Notes: a model not told the origin generated them from the letters alone. 64,000 nt of DNA from Brachyspira suanatina (GCF_001049755.1 NZ_CVLB01000001.1:930001-994000), one strand, 5' to 3'. Positions 1 through 9,594 are shown, numbered from the stretch's first letter. Translations and numbers: made by a program.

Positions 1-930
1 AAGATAGTAGAAGAATTATTATCAAACGGTGCTGATATTAATATGGGTAATGGTTTTGGAAATACTCCTGTAATGGCAGCGGTACTAGAGGGAAAAACTA
101 GCACTGTAAGGATTTTAATATCGAAAGGGGCAGATTTAAATTCAAAAAATAGAGATGGATGGACTACTGTGATGTGGGCTTGTGTTAATGGGAATTTATC
201 TATTCTAAAAATGCTAGTTAATGCAAGAGCTGAAGTGGATATAAAAGATGTTAATGGAAGTACTCCTTTAATGATAGCATCAGACAGCGGATATACTGAT
301 ATAGTTAAAGAGCTTATAAAATTAGATGTTAATGTTAATGAAAAGAATAAATTTGGTGATACTGCAATAATGATGGGAGCTATTATCGGAGATGTCAGCA
401 TCGTAAGAGAATTAATAAAAGCAGGTGCAAATATAGATGAAAAAGGTTCTAACGGAGGATCTGCTTTAATATATGCTGCTAGATTTGGAAGAACAGATGT
501 AGTAAGAGAATTATTAAAGAATAATGCTGATATTAATATAACAGCTGATGATGGTACTTCTCCTATATTAGCGGCATGTATAGATGGACACAGTGATATT
601 GTAAGAGAATTAATAAAGAATAATGCTGATATTAATAAAGCTGATAATGTGGGATATCGTCCATTAATAGTTTCTGCTATAGAGGATCATATAGTAATAG
701 TTGAAGCTTTATTAAAGGCTGGTGCTGATATTGAAGCTACTACTAATGAAGGATATACTGCATTAATGGGGGCAGCCATTAGAGGAAATTTGGAAATGGC
801 GCAGGTTTTACTAGATGCCGGAGCCGATATAAATCATAAGGCAGATAATGGAAAAACAGCATTGAGCATGGCAAAAGAAAAAGATCAGGAAGAAATGGTT
901 AATTTTTTAAAGGCTAATGGAGCAAAATAG
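1..930 (+). CDS. Ankyrin-repeat protein, 5' end outside window
   Basis: The reading frame is open from the first base of the window, so this is the C-terminal 309 residues of a longer protein. It consists almost wholly of about nine 33-residue ankyrin repeats, each with the usual G-x-T-x-L-x-x-A core, a helix ending in V-x-x-L-L/I, and a G/N-A-D-I-N turn. The preceding 14 residues are the tail of another repeat. Ankyrin arrays are protein-binding scaffolds, and no enzymatic domain is visible. The first internal ATG at 43 lies in the middle of a repeat and is not a believable start. Whether the missing N-terminus has a signal peptide, and so whether the protein is cytosolic or exported, cannot be told from this window. 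Confidence 0.9.
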   Translation, partial: KIVEELLSNGADINMGNGFGNTPVMAAVLEGKTSTVRILISKGADLNSKNRDGWTTVMWACVNGNLSILKMLVNARAEVDIKDVNGSTPLMIASDSGYTDIVKELIKLDVNVNEKNKFGDTAIMMGAIIGDVSIVRELIKAGANIDEKGSNGGSALIYAARFGRTDVVRELLKNNADINITADDGTSPILAACIDGHSDIVRELIKNNADINKADNVGYRPLIVSAIEDHIVIVEALLKAGADIEATTNEGYTALMGAAIRGNLEMAQVLLDAGADINHKADNGKTALSMAKEKDQEEMVNFLKANGAK

Positions 931-1190
931 AAAAATACTTGAAGCTCAAATATAAAAAATTTGATTAATATCTAATAAAAAATAAAAATCAAGTTAGTTT
1001 ATTTATTAGCTTATTGTAGGTATACTAAAAGCATAATAATAATATATAGTAAATAATTTATTTGATGATATATATTAATATTACAGCAATTAAAATAATG
1101 ATTTTAATTATTCATTATGATTAATGGGTATTGTTTTTTTACTGATTAATAATATAATACTATTCACAATAAAAAATAATTAGGGTATTA

Positions 1191-2078
1191 ATGTTTAAAG
1201 ACAGCAATATAACAACTCAGGATTTACTTAGATCCGTAAGACAAATAGAAATAAAAACTTCAAAAATAGTTAACTCTTATTTTGCAGGACAGTATCATTC
1301 TGCTTTCAAAGGTCAAGGTATAGAGTTTGATGAAGTAAGAAAATATACTATAGGCGATGATGTAAGAGCTATGGATTGGAAGGTTAGTGCTAGATACAAT
1401 GAACCTTTCATTAAACGTTTCAGAGAGGAGAGAGAACTTAGCGTTGTAATACTTGCAGATTTTTCAGCCTCTACAGATTTTGGATTCACTAAAACAAAAC
1501 ATAATCTAATAGTAGAGCTTAGTGCATTGCTTAGCTTTTCTGCTTTAAAAAATAATGATAAAGTAGGGCTTTTAATATTTACTGATACTGTAGAGAAATT
1601 TATTCCTTTAAACAAGGGTAAGAATCATGTACTTAGAATAATAAGAGAGCTTATAGAATTTGATCCTAAAAGTACTCAGACTAATGTAGCTAATGCTTTA
1701 GAATATTTTAATAGAATACAAAAAAGAGACAGCATTACTTTTTTAATTACAGATGCCTGTTCTGAACTTCCAAAGAAGGAAATAGACATTACAAGAAAAC
1801 GTCATGATTTTATAGTATGCTTAGTTAATGATAAACTAGAGTATCATCTTCCTAGTTTGGGAGGTACTTTAGTATTGTCTGATTTGGAAAATAATGATTA
1901 TGTTTATTTTGATATGTCTAATAAAAAGATAAGAGAAGAATATTTTAATGAACAGAATAGAATCATGGAAGAAAGACTCAATTTTTTGAAAAGAAATTCC
2001 ATAGAGCGTATAATTCTTGATACTTCCAGTGATTATGTTAATGATGTAATGAAGTTTTTTGTCAAAAGAAGAAGATAA
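1191..2078 (+). CDS. DUF58 family protein (MoxR-associated type)
   Basis: This 295-residue protein has the DUF58 signature: a G-D-D-V-R-x-M-D-W-K block near residues 55-65 and an E-R-E-L motif near residues 81-84. A von Willebrand-A-like segment follows, in which D-F-S-A-S (about residues 90-94) supplies a DxSxS metal-site motif. DUF58 proteins usually sit beside a MoxR AAA ATPase and are thought to act in chaperone-like assembly of other complexes. No MoxR gene lies next to it here, because the upstream neighbour is the ankyrin gene and the downstream one is a MATE exporter 15 bp away. There is no signal peptide or membrane segment, so a cytosolic location is expected. The family assignment is firm but the function is not known. 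Confidence 0.88.
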   Translation: MFKDSNITTQDLLRSVRQIEIKTSKIVNSYFAGQYHSAFKGQGIEFDEVRKYTIGDDVRAMDWKVSARYNEPFIKRFREERELSVVILADFSASTDFGFTKTKHNLIVELSALLSFSALKNNDKVGLLIFTDTVEKFIPLNKGKNHVLRIIRELIEFDPKSTQTNVANALEYFNRIQKRDSITFLITDACSELPKKEIDITRKRHDFIVCLVNDKLEYHLPSLGGTLVLSDLENNDYVYFDMSNKKIREEYFNEQNRIMEERLNFLKRNSIERIILDTSSDYVNDVMKFFVKRRR

Positions 2079-2093
2079 ATTTTAGGATTTATT

Positions 2094-3440
2094 ATGACAA
2101 AAGATATGACTGTCGGAAGTCCATTCAAAACTATAATATATTTCTCTATACCAATGCTTATAGGAGGAATATTTCAGCAGTTTTACGGTGTAGCAGATAC
2201 TATTATAATAGGAAAATTTGCAGGTTCCAGAGCTTTAGCTTCTATAGGGGCTACAACCTCAACTATGTTTTTCTTTTTATCATTTGCAGTAGGTTTTACT
2301 AATGCTTTTTCTATAGTTATGGGACAGTTCTTTGGTGCTAAAAATGATAATATGCTTAGAAGAACTTTTTTAAACTCTATTTATGTAACATTGGGAAGTT
2401 CTTTAATACTTTTGATATTCGGTTTATTTTTTTCAAAGCCTCTAATGATTCTTTTGAAGACTCCTGATGATATAATAGAAAATTCTATAATTTATTTGAA
2501 AATATGTGTAGGATTATCATTTGGGCAGCTTTTTTATAATGGGGCAGCTAGTATATTAAGAGCATTGGGAGATAGTAAAACTCCTTTATATTTTTTGATA
2601 CTTACAACTATACTTAATATTATATTGGATTTAATTTTTGTAGTTTTATTAAATATGAATGTTACCGGTGTTGCAATAGCCACTGTAATATCTCAAATGA
2701 TTTCAGCTTTTTTAAGTATACTCTATATTATAAAGAAATTTCCTATTTTGAAATTGAGTAAAAATGATATGGTATTTGATTCAGATAATTTACTTATGAT
2801 AATAAAAATAGGTGTTTCTATGAGTGTGCAGGCTATATTCTTATCAATAGGTGAGATGATTATAAGCGGAGTAGTTAATACTTTCGGTACTAATGTTGTG
2901 GCATCATATACCACAGGAAACAGAATAAATCAATTTGCTTCTATGGCATTTTTTGTTATTTCGGAAGCTTTTGCCGTATACACAGCACAAAATTTCGGAG
3001 CAGATAAGATTGATAGGATAAAAGAAGGTTTTAAAAGCATAATATTACTTTCTTTATCATTGAGTATATTGGCAGCAGCAATAATATTTTTATTCGGCGA
3101 TCATTTAGTGAGAATATTCATATCAAGCAAAGATGAATATATAGATATAATATCAGAAATATGTAAGGGTTATTTAAGAATATCTTCTGTGTTCTATCCA
3201 TTTTTAGGTATAATAGTTTTATATAATAATTCTGTGAGAGCTATAGGAAAGGCATTGATTCCTTTAATATCTGGAATTACAGAAATTATTATTAAAATAG
3301 GAGGTTCTGTATTTTTGTCTATACCTTTTGGATATATAGGAGTATGGTTTGCAAATCCTGTAGGCTGGGCTATAGGTATAATTCCAACATGTATATATTT
3401 TCATAAATATGCTTTTAAAGTTAAAAAGACAATAGTATAG
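2094..3440 (+). CDS. MATE family efflux transporter
   Basis: This 448-residue polytopic membrane protein has the MATE layout of twelve hydrophobic helices in two related halves. It opens with a short polar N-terminus and the P-M-L-I-G-G-I-F-Q-Q-F-Y helix, and A-D-T-I-I-I-G-K-F-A-G follows as in NorM/DinF-type proteins. MATE proteins export cationic drugs or metabolites in exchange for sodium or protons across the inner membrane. The gene starts 15 bp after the DUF58 gene and is probably co-transcribed with it. The substrate cannot be read from sequence. A second, divergent MATE gene lies at 43993-45336. Confidence 0.93.
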   Translation: MTKDMTVGSPFKTIIYFSIPMLIGGIFQQFYGVADTIIIGKFAGSRALASIGATTSTMFFFLSFAVGFTNAFSIVMGQFFGAKNDNMLRRTFLNSIYVTLGSSLILLIFGLFFSKPLMILLKTPDDIIENSIIYLKICVGLSFGQLFYNGAASILRALGDSKTPLYFLILTTILNIILDLIFVVLLNMNVTGVAIATVISQMISAFLSILYIIKKFPILKLSKNDMVFDSDNLLMIIKIGVSMSVQAIFLSIGEMIISGVVNTFGTNVVASYTTGNRINQFASMAFFVISEAFAVYTAQNFGADKIDRIKEGFKSIILLSLSLSILAAAIIFLFGDHLVRIFISSKDEYIDIISEICKGYLRISSVFYPFLGIIVLYNNSVRAIGKALIPLISGITEIIIKIGGSVFLSIPFGYIGVWFANPVGWAIGIIPTCIYFHKYAFKVKKTIV

Positions 3441-3473
3441 TTTCTATATTAAATATAAATTTAGGATTAATTT

Positions 3474-4286
3474 ATGAATGCAGATGATATTAACTATATT
3501 ATAGATGATTATATAAAAATAATGACTAAGAATAATAATATTGATTCTATAGTTTTATCGGGTTCAAAAACTAGTTTGATTAATGATGATATGTCTGATT
3601 ATGATATTTATGTTTATTGTGCATGTTTAGCAAAAAGCAGAGAAGATATGGAATCAAGAAAAGAATTTGCTTTGAAGTATGCATCTTACTCTGAAATAGG
3701 CAATGATTATTTTGAGCATGGCGATGAGATGATACTTAAAGAAAGCGGTATATGTTTGGATTTTATGTATAGGGATTTATCTTGGATTGAAGGAGAGATG
3801 GAATATGTATGGAGAGGATGCAATTCAAAGATAGGCTATACTACTGCTTTTTTATACAATATTAAACATTCTAATATACTTTATGATAAGGAAGGAAAGT
3901 TTAAGAAATTTCAATATGAATTAAATTTGGAATATCCTGAAAAATTAAAAAATAATATAATAGAAAAGAATTTCAATGTTATGTATGGTAAAAAAACAGC
4001 ATCATTCTATGAGCAATTAGAGAAAGCAGTAAAAAGAGATGATATTGTCAGTATTAATCATAGAATTAGTGCCATATTAGCATCTTATTTTGATATTTTA
4101 TTTGCCTTGAATAAAGAACTTCATGTTGGAGAAAAGAAACTTGTGCAGTATGTATTAAAATTATGTAGTAAAATACCTGATAATTTTGAAAAAGATATAA
4201 AAAATGTTATATTTTATGATAAAAATAATAAGAATATTTTAGAAAAAGTTAAAATTCTTATTGAAAATATTCAGAAAATTTTGTAA
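3474..4286 (+). CDS. Nucleotidyltransferase-domain protein (DUF4037-like)
   Basis: This 270-residue protein begins with a polymerase-beta-type nucleotidyltransferase fold. The G-S-K-T pair near residue 26 is followed about ten residues later by D-M-S-D-Y-D-I-Y, giving the GS-x(n)-DxD metal-binding motif. The helical C-terminal half resembles DUF4037 proteins, which are related to kanamycin nucleotidyltransferases. The substrate is unknown: it could be an antibiotic, a nucleotide or a protein. It lies 33 bp after the MATE gene and could share that transcript. The family call rests on the motif, and no resistance role should be assumed. Confidence 0.7.
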   Translation: MNADDINYIIDDYIKIMTKNNNIDSIVLSGSKTSLINDDMSDYDIYVYCACLAKSREDMESRKEFALKYASYSEIGNDYFEHGDEMILKESGICLDFMYRDLSWIEGEMEYVWRGCNSKIGYTTAFLYNIKHSNILYDKEGKFKKFQYELNLEYPEKLKNNIIEKNFNVMYGKKTASFYEQLEKAVKRDDIVSINHRISAILASYFDILFALNKELHVGEKKLVQYVLKLCSKIPDNFEKDIKNVIFYDKNNKNILEKVKILIENIQKIL

Positions 4287-4330
4287 ATTATAACTCATAA
4301 ATTTCATCAATATATTATATTATTTTTTTA

Positions 4331-4359
4331 TTGTATTGAAAATAATTTTATGATATAAT
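4331..4359 (+). promoter_or_regulatory. Probable sigma70 promoter for pheS
   Basis: TTGTAT at 4331-4336 and TATAAT at 4354-4359 are separated by 17 bp. They lie about 40 bp upstream of the pheS start codon, in the AT-rich gap after the nucleotidyltransferase gene. No T-box-like leader is visible, because the predicted transcript leader is only about 30 nt. Confidence 0.55.
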
Positions 4360-4396
4360 ATTGTGGTATTTAATTTTGTTTTTATAGGAAAAATCA

Positions 4397-5416
4397 ATGG
4401 AGAATCTAGAGGAGCTTCATAGCTTTTTAAAAAACAGCATAGAAAATGCTAATACTCAGGCAGAAATAGATGATATAAGAATTCGTTATTTAGGAAGAAA
4501 AGGAAAAATAACAGAGCTTTTGAAAAGTTTATCTTCTATAGATAATATTGAGGAGAAGAAAGAGTTCGGAAAAAAGATTAATGAGATAAAGAACTATTGT
4601 GAGAATGCTTTATTGGAAAAGAAAAATGCTATATCCGAACAGGAGTTTTTATCTTCTTTAGAGAAAAATAAAATAGATATAACTATGCCTGGAAGAAGAC
4701 CTAAATCTGCAGGGGTTAATCTTCTTACTAGAGTAGAAGAGGAAATAGTTTCTATTTTAACAGAAATAGGTTTCAGAGTTGTGGAAGGTAATGAAATAGA
4801 AGATGATTTTCATAACTTTGAGGCATTAAATATACCTTATTATCACCCTTCAAGAGACAGTCATGACTCTTTCTTTATTTCAAAAGAGCATGTATTAAGA
4901 ACTCATACATCAGGTATGCAGATAAGAACTATGCTTGAAACACCTCCTCCTATAGCGGTAGTTTCTCCTGGTAAATGTGCTAGAAGAGATGCTATAGATT
5001 CAAAACATTCTCCTGTATTCCATCAAGTTGAAGGACTTATGGTTGATAAAGGAATAAGCTTTAATGATTTAAAAGGTATATTAGAATTATTCTGTAAAAG
5101 AATGTTCGGAGATAAGACTCAAATAAGATTAAGACCGGATTTTTTCCCATTCGTAGAGCCTGGTGCAGATTTAAGTGCTACTTGTGTAATATGCGGCGGA
5201 AGCGGATGTAAAACTTGTGGAGGCGAAGGCTGGCTTGAATTAATGGGAGCCGGTATGATTCATCCTAATGTATTTAAACATGTGGGATATGATATAACTA
5301 AGTATACAGGTTTTGCCTTTGGAATGGGTATAGAAAGAGTTGCAATGATTAAATACGGTATAACTGATATAAGAATGTTCTATGAAAATGATATAGATTT
5401 CTTAAAGCAATGGTAA
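4397..5416 (+). CDS. pheS: Phenylalanyl-tRNA synthetase alpha subunit
   Basis: The 339-residue product is the usual length for PheS, the catalytic alpha subunit of the alpha2-beta2 enzyme that charges tRNA-Phe. An N-terminal coiled-coil arm (about residues 1-90) binds tRNA. The class II core follows, with H-T-S-G-M-Q near residue 170, motif 2 around H-S-P-V-F-H-Q-V-E-G, and motif 3 G-F-A-F-G-M-G-I-E-R near residue 310. A four-cysteine stretch, C-x2-C-x4-C-x2-C, precedes W-L-E-L-M-G-A-G-M, as is seen in many bacterial PheS proteins. The gene is followed 146 bp later by pheT, the normal partner. Confidence 0.97.
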   Translation: MENLEELHSFLKNSIENANTQAEIDDIRIRYLGRKGKITELLKSLSSIDNIEEKKEFGKKINEIKNYCENALLEKKNAISEQEFLSSLEKNKIDITMPGRRPKSAGVNLLTRVEEEIVSILTEIGFRVVEGNEIEDDFHNFEALNIPYYHPSRDSHDSFFISKEHVLRTHTSGMQIRTMLETPPPIAVVSPGKCARRDAIDSKHSPVFHQVEGLMVDKGISFNDLKGILELFCKRMFGDKTQIRLRPDFFPFVEPGADLSATCVICGGSGCKTCGGEGWLELMGAGMIHPNVFKHVGYDITKYTGFAFGMGIERVAMIKYGITDIRMFYENDIDFLKQW

Positions 5417-5562
5417 TAGTGAGCAGCAATATTTAATTAAGTAAGCCAAGAAGGCTGATTTATATACAATAGTAAAAAGCTGGCTTGAGCCTATTATAGG
5501 TAGAGCATAGCAAAAAAGCATACTAAAATATTTATAAGTGAATTAAGTTAGAGGATATAATA

Positions 5563-7986
5563 ATGAGAGTTCCATTAAGTTGGCTAAAAGAATTTGTTAA
5601 TTTAGACGGATTTAGCGTAGAGGAAATTGCCAAACAAATAACACTTGCAGGAAGTGAGATTTCATCAATAGAAACTACTGGAGGAGATATACCAGGTGTG
5701 ATTATTGGTAAAATAACATCTGTACATAAACACCCAGATGCGGATAAATTAAGTGTATGTAAAGTTGATGTCGGTGATGGAGATACACTCTCAATAGTAT
5801 GCGGTGCTCCTAATGTAAAAGAAGGCATATATGTTCCTATAGCTATGATAGGTGCTAAACTTCCAAATGGTCTTACCATAAAAAAAGCTTCTATAAGAGG
5901 TTTTGAAAGCAATGGTATGATATGTTCCAGAACTGAATTAGGCTATGAAGAAGCTGAAGGTGTTTACGGAATTTGGATATTAGATGAAGATATAGAAAAA
6001 GTACATGCTGATAAAGACAGTATATTAGGTAATTCGCTTTCAACTATAGTAGGAAGCACAGATCATATATTCAATGTTGAAATCACAGCAAACAGAGGTG
6101 ATTTAGTAAGTATTATAGGTTTTGCAAGAGAATGTTCTTTGGTTTTAGAAAGAAGAGTGAGCATACCTTCTGTTAATACTTATGATGCTGCAGGCGGTAA
6201 TATAGATATAACAGTTGAAAATCAGGAAAGCTGCTATAAATATGTAGGAAGGCTTATAAAAGATATAACTGTTGGACCTTCTCCTGATTGGATGCAGAAA
6301 AGATTAAAAATGTGCGGAATCAATCCTATCAATAATATAGTAGACGTTACAAACTATGTTATGCTTGAATACGGACAGCCTTTGCATGCTTATGACTTTG
6401 ATAAAATAAAAGATGGTAAAATAATAGTTAGAAATGCCAGAAATGGAGAAAAAATTACTTTACTTGACGGCAGAGAAATAGACCTTACAGATGATGTTTT
6501 AGTTATAGCCGACAGTGAAAAGCCTATAGGTGTTGCCGGAGTTATGGGCGGAGATAATACAAAAATTGAAAGCGAAACTAAAACTATTTTAATAGAAAGT
6601 GCATATTTTGATCATATAGCTGTGAAAAAATCTACAATAGCAACTAAGACAAAAACAGATGCTTCATACAGATTTGAAAGAGATATAGATCATACTCTTA
6701 CTCTTGCAGCTTTGAATAGAGTTGTTGATTTAATAGTTACTTTAGATAATGGATGTAAAATAGCTTCAAGATCTAAAGAGGTTAATGTTAAGCAGTTTGA
6801 TGCTAATATAATAGTATTTGACTGCGGACTTGTAAAAAGATATTTAGGTCTTAATATGAATAAGATGGAAATATCTTCTATATTCAAAAGATACGGATTT
6901 AAAGCTGTAGCTCTTGGAGAGAATAACCTCAAAGTTGAAATACCTTATTACAGACATGATTTATCTATAGCTGAAGATTTGATAGAAGAAATAGCTAGAG
7001 TTTATGGCTATAATAATATATCTTCAAATGTACCTCATATTAAATGTAATCCTATAAATACAGATTATTCTGAAGTGAGCTTTGTTAAGCATAGAATGGC
7101 TTCTTACGGACTTTATGAAACTAAACAGTATTCTATGGGTGATAGTAATATATTTAAATCTTTAGGAATAGAAGAAGAAAAACTAATAAAAGTAGTAAAT
7201 CCATTAACTAATGAAATGGATGTTTTAAGACCTACAACTTTGGCTTCTCTTCTTAATAGTGTTGCTTATAATCAGAATCATAGACATAAAAACGGTGCTT
7301 TATTTGAAGTAGGTAATATATTTTATAAAGAAAATGAAAACTTTATGGAAGAAAAGCATTTATCTGCTGTAATGTTTGGACTTTATCAGGAAAAATTATG
7401 GAATAAAGATGCTAGAGCTTATGACTTCTTTGATATGAGCGGAGTTATTGAAGAGCTTTTAATAAGAGATTTAAAATGTACTGATTATAATTTGATACCT
7501 AAAGAGCATAAATGGTTTATACCTACTATGTCTGGTGAAATTGTTATATTTGGTGAGAAAATAGGTATCATTGGAAGACTTCATCCTAAACTTCTTAAAC
7601 TTTTTGACATAAGCGGTGAGGTTTATTTCTTGGATATTGATATCAGAAAAACTTTGAAATTGGTTAAAGAGAGAGTTAAAAAACAGAAATTAAAAGATAT
7701 AGGTAAATATCCTGCAGTATTCAGAGATTTAGCTTTGGTTTGCTCTAATAATATAGAGTTCAGCAAAGTTATCAAATCTATAAGTAAATTTAATAATATT
7801 ATACAGAATGTTAGTGTAGTTGATAGATATGTAGGCGAACAGGTAGAAGAAGGAAAACAGTCAATTGCAATATCTATAACTTATTATGATCCTAATAAAA
7901 CTTTAAGAGAAGAAGATATTAACAGTGTAGAAAAATCTTTGCTTGAAATGCTTAAAACAAGATTTGATATTAATTTAAGAGCTTAA
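5563..7986 (+). CDS. pheT: Phenylalanyl-tRNA synthetase beta subunit
   Basis: This 807-residue protein has the full bacterial PheT architecture. The tRNA-binding OB domain covers about residues 40-150, with H-P-D-A-D-K-L-S-V-C near residue 56. The B3/B4 editing domain follows, with N-R-x-D at about 181-184, then the B5 domain, a core domain related to class II synthetases, and a C-terminal ferredoxin-like anticodon-binding domain beginning near F-R-D-L-A-L-V. A G-G-A-G-G Shine-Dalgarno type run is absent, but GAGG sits about 10 bp before the ATG. The 146-bp gap after pheS is longer than usual and contains an AAGCCA/TGGCTT inverted pair of unknown meaning. Confidence 0.97.
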   Translation: MRVPLSWLKEFVNLDGFSVEEIAKQITLAGSEISSIETTGGDIPGVIIGKITSVHKHPDADKLSVCKVDVGDGDTLSIVCGAPNVKEGIYVPIAMIGAKLPNGLTIKKASIRGFESNGMICSRTELGYEEAEGVYGIWILDEDIEKVHADKDSILGNSLSTIVGSTDHIFNVEITANRGDLVSIIGFARECSLVLERRVSIPSVNTYDAAGGNIDITVENQESCYKYVGRLIKDITVGPSPDWMQKRLKMCGINPINNIVDVTNYVMLEYGQPLHAYDFDKIKDGKIIVRNARNGEKITLLDGREIDLTDDVLVIADSEKPIGVAGVMGGDNTKIESETKTILIESAYFDHIAVKKSTIATKTKTDASYRFERDIDHTLTLAALNRVVDLIVTLDNGCKIASRSKEVNVKQFDANIIVFDCGLVKRYLGLNMNKMEISSIFKRYGFKAVALGENNLKVEIPYYRHDLSIAEDLIEEIARVYGYNNISSNVPHIKCNPINTDYSEVSFVKHRMASYGLYETKQYSMGDSNIFKSLGIEEEKLIKVVNPLTNEMDVLRPTTLASLLNSVAYNQNHRHKNGALFEVGNIFYKENENFMEEKHLSAVMFGLYQEKLWNKDARAYDFFDMSGVIEELLIRDLKCTDYNLIPKEHKWFIPTMSGEIVIFGEKIGIIGRLHPKLLKLFDISGEVYFLDIDIRKTLKLVKERVKKQKLKDIGKYPAVFRDLALVCSNNIEFSKVIKSISKFNNIIQNVSVVDRYVGEQVEEGKQSIAISITYYDPNKTLREEDINSVEKSLLEMLKTRFDINLRA

Positions 7987-8006
7987 TTTGTAAAAGAGGT
8001 TTTATA

Positions 8007-8405
8007 ATGGAATACGATATAATAACTTGGGAAAATATAGATGAAGCTATAGAAGTATTAGCTAAACAAATAGAAGATTCTAAGATTCATTATGAAGTTA
8101 TTTACGGATTGGCAAGAGGCGGATTAGTACCTGCTGTTATGCTTTCTCATAGGCTTAAAATTCCTATGGTTTTAAATATGGAAGAAGTTTGGAGATTGAA
8201 AGTAAAGAATAAAGCCGCTTTAATAGTTGATGATATATCAGATACTGGTGAAACTCTAAAATATTTTGATGATCAGAAATTTGATATTGCCACTTTATTT
8301 GTAAGAGAGCATACAAGTAAAATAAAGCCTAGATATAGTTATAAAAATATTAATCATGATAATTGGCTTTTATTTCCTTGGGAGACTAAAGCATCTAGTA
8401 AATAA
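8007..8405 (+). CDS. Phosphoribosyltransferase (Gpt-like)
   Basis: The 132-residue protein has a type I phosphoribosyltransferase core. The PRPP-binding loop is V-D-D-I-S-D-T-G-E-T (about residues 75-84), and an earlier G-L-A-R-G-G-L-V-P loop sits near residue 31. A C-terminal W-L-L-F-P-W-E motif resembles xanthine/guanine phosphoribosyltransferases and their small uncharacterised relatives. It would use PRPP to salvage a purine base in the cytosol, but base specificity is not clear. The gene starts 20 bp after pheT with AAAGAGG as ribosome-binding site, so it is probably expressed from the pheST transcript. Confidence 0.82.
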   Translation: MEYDIITWENIDEAIEVLAKQIEDSKIHYEVIYGLARGGLVPAVMLSHRLKIPMVLNMEEVWRLKVKNKAALIVDDISDTGETLKYFDDQKFDIATLFVREHTSKIKPRYSYKNINHDNWLLFPWETKASSK

Positions 8406-8429
8406 TTATAAATTTTAATATTATAAATA

Positions 8430-8472
8430 AAACAAACATTTTCTTATATTTTTATAGGATATGTTTGTTTTT
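8430..8472 (+). terminator. Terminator after the phosphoribosyltransferase
   Basis: AACAAACAT at 8431-8439 pairs with ATGTTTGTT at 8461-8469 and is followed by a T run. This closes the pheS-pheT-phosphoribosyltransferase unit. Confidence 0.7.
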
Positions 8473-8520
8473 TATATTTAAATACAATTAATATATACTA
8501 GAGATTTTTTATTTATATAT

Positions 8521-8583
8521 AAAAAACTTGTTCGTAAATAGCTCCTGCCATTCTAAAGAATGTCAGGCACTCACAAGTTTTTT
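8521..8583. terminator. Double-stem hairpin, probable bidirectional terminator
   Basis: An outer stem AAAAAACTTGT / ACAAGTTTTTT (8521-8531 and 8573-8583) encloses an inner 11-bp stem starting CCTGCCATTCT at 8544, with one mismatch. On the minus strand it lies downstream of the Rpn gene and ends in a T run. The GC-richer inner part is unlike ordinary terminators in this window. Confidence 0.6.
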
Positions 8584-8649
8584 ATTTCTTTATTTATATT
8601 CATAAAAAATTATTCGCTTAAATGTATACTAGATAAATTTAATAGACTC

Positions 8650-9594
8650 TCATAATTTTTTTATTTCTTCTATACTTAAACCTGTATTTTCACTTATGAT
8701 TTTTATATCTATACCGGATTTTTTGAAATTTCTAGCTATTGATATTGCTTTATTTTTTTCGCCTTGTTCTATACCTTGTTCTATACCTTGTTCTATACCT
8801 TCAGTTATTCCTTCTTCTTTGGCTTTTTTTAAATCTAATTCTATACTTCTATCAAAGAAATATGCATCTATTTCACGTTTTTTATATTTATCCATTACAG
8901 GAGTATTATTGACGAAAGTATGGCATTTCTTTTCTACTTCTTCAAAGATAGTATTTTCTTTTATTAAATTTGACATATTTTCTCCTTTAAAGAATTTTAC
9001 CCAGGAAATGAATTCTTTATGTATATTATCAAGATTTTCTATTTTTTTATTAATATTTTTAAAATTGAATTTAGGAAGCTCAATAAAGTGCAGCTGACAA
9101 TGATCTGTAAGAATTTTATTATTATTTAATTCTTTCAATACATAACAATTATGAACTTTATCCTCATCTGTTAGTATGAAGTTTGTTATATTTATGCTTA
9201 CAGTTGGTTTCAATTCATCATAAAATGAACCTCTGTTTAAACTGCTGCTATAATTATAAGCCCAATAATATAAAGCTCTTTTTATAAAATCTTCATTACC
9301 TCTGGATTGAATTTCTATTAATACTGTTATTCCGCTTTCTGTGATAGCTTTAATATCGACTATAGATTCTTTTTCATTGTAATTTTCTGCTATGTTAAAT
9401 GGGTTTAAAATCTCAATTTTATTAAAAGTTTCAAAGTCTAAATCTTTAAATACTGCATTAATGAAATTCAAAGCTATGTTTTCATTGCCTTCATATGAAA
9501 ATAAATAGCGTATAAAATAATCATTAATTCTATTTAAATTATTTATTGTAACTGTTTCATTTAATATTTGCTTTAATTTTTCCAAATCTTTCAT
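8650..9594 (-). CDS. Rpn family recombination-promoting nuclease / putative transposase
   Basis: This 314-residue protein belongs to the PD-(D/E)XK superfamily branch annotated as Rpn nucleases or PD-(D/E)XK transposases. The nuclease core lies in the first half, with V-D-I-K-A-I-T-E-S-G near residue 80 and V-L-I-E-I-Q-S-R-G near residue 90, which supply the D...E-x-Q catalytic set. The C-terminal tail has the usual E-G-I-x-x-G-I-E-Q-G low-complexity run, followed by a short helix ending in I-S-E-N-T-G-L-S-I-E-E-I. E. coli Rpn proteins are DNA endonucleases that raise recombination. It stands alone between hairpins, and a damaged paralogue lies at 13823-14722. Confidence 0.85.
   Translation of the reverse strand: MKDLEKLKQILNETVTINNLNRINDYFIRYLFSYEGNENIALNFINAVFKDLDFETFNKIEILNPFNIAENYNEKESIVDIKAITESGITVLIEIQSRGNEDFIKRALYYWAYNYSSSLNRGSFYDELKPTVSINITNFILTDEDKVHNCYVLKELNNNKILTDHCQLHFIELPKFNFKNINKKIENLDNIHKEFISWVKFFKGENMSNLIKENTIFEEVEKKCHTFVNNTPVMDKYKKREIDAYFFDRSIELDLKKAKEEGITEGIEQGIEQGIEQGEKNKAISIARNFKKSGIDIKIISENTGLSIEEIKKL
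8762..8797. repeat. Three exact 12-bp tandem repeats inside the Rpn gene
   Basis: The plus-strand unit CCTTGTTCTATA occurs three times in succession and is followed by a degenerate fourth copy. On the coding strand each unit adds four residues of the G-I-E-Q tail, so changes in copy number keep the reading frame. Confidence 0.9.

Noticed and set aside
5417-5562. Possible T-box or attenuator between pheS and pheT
   Set aside because: Only a short AAGCCA/TGGCTT pair is seen, with no T-box consensus and no terminator stem.
8696-9097. 133-codon plus-strand frame opposite the Rpn gene
   Set aside because: It is an antisense shadow: its S-I-P-C repeat peptide is simply the reverse reading of the 12-bp tandem repeat.
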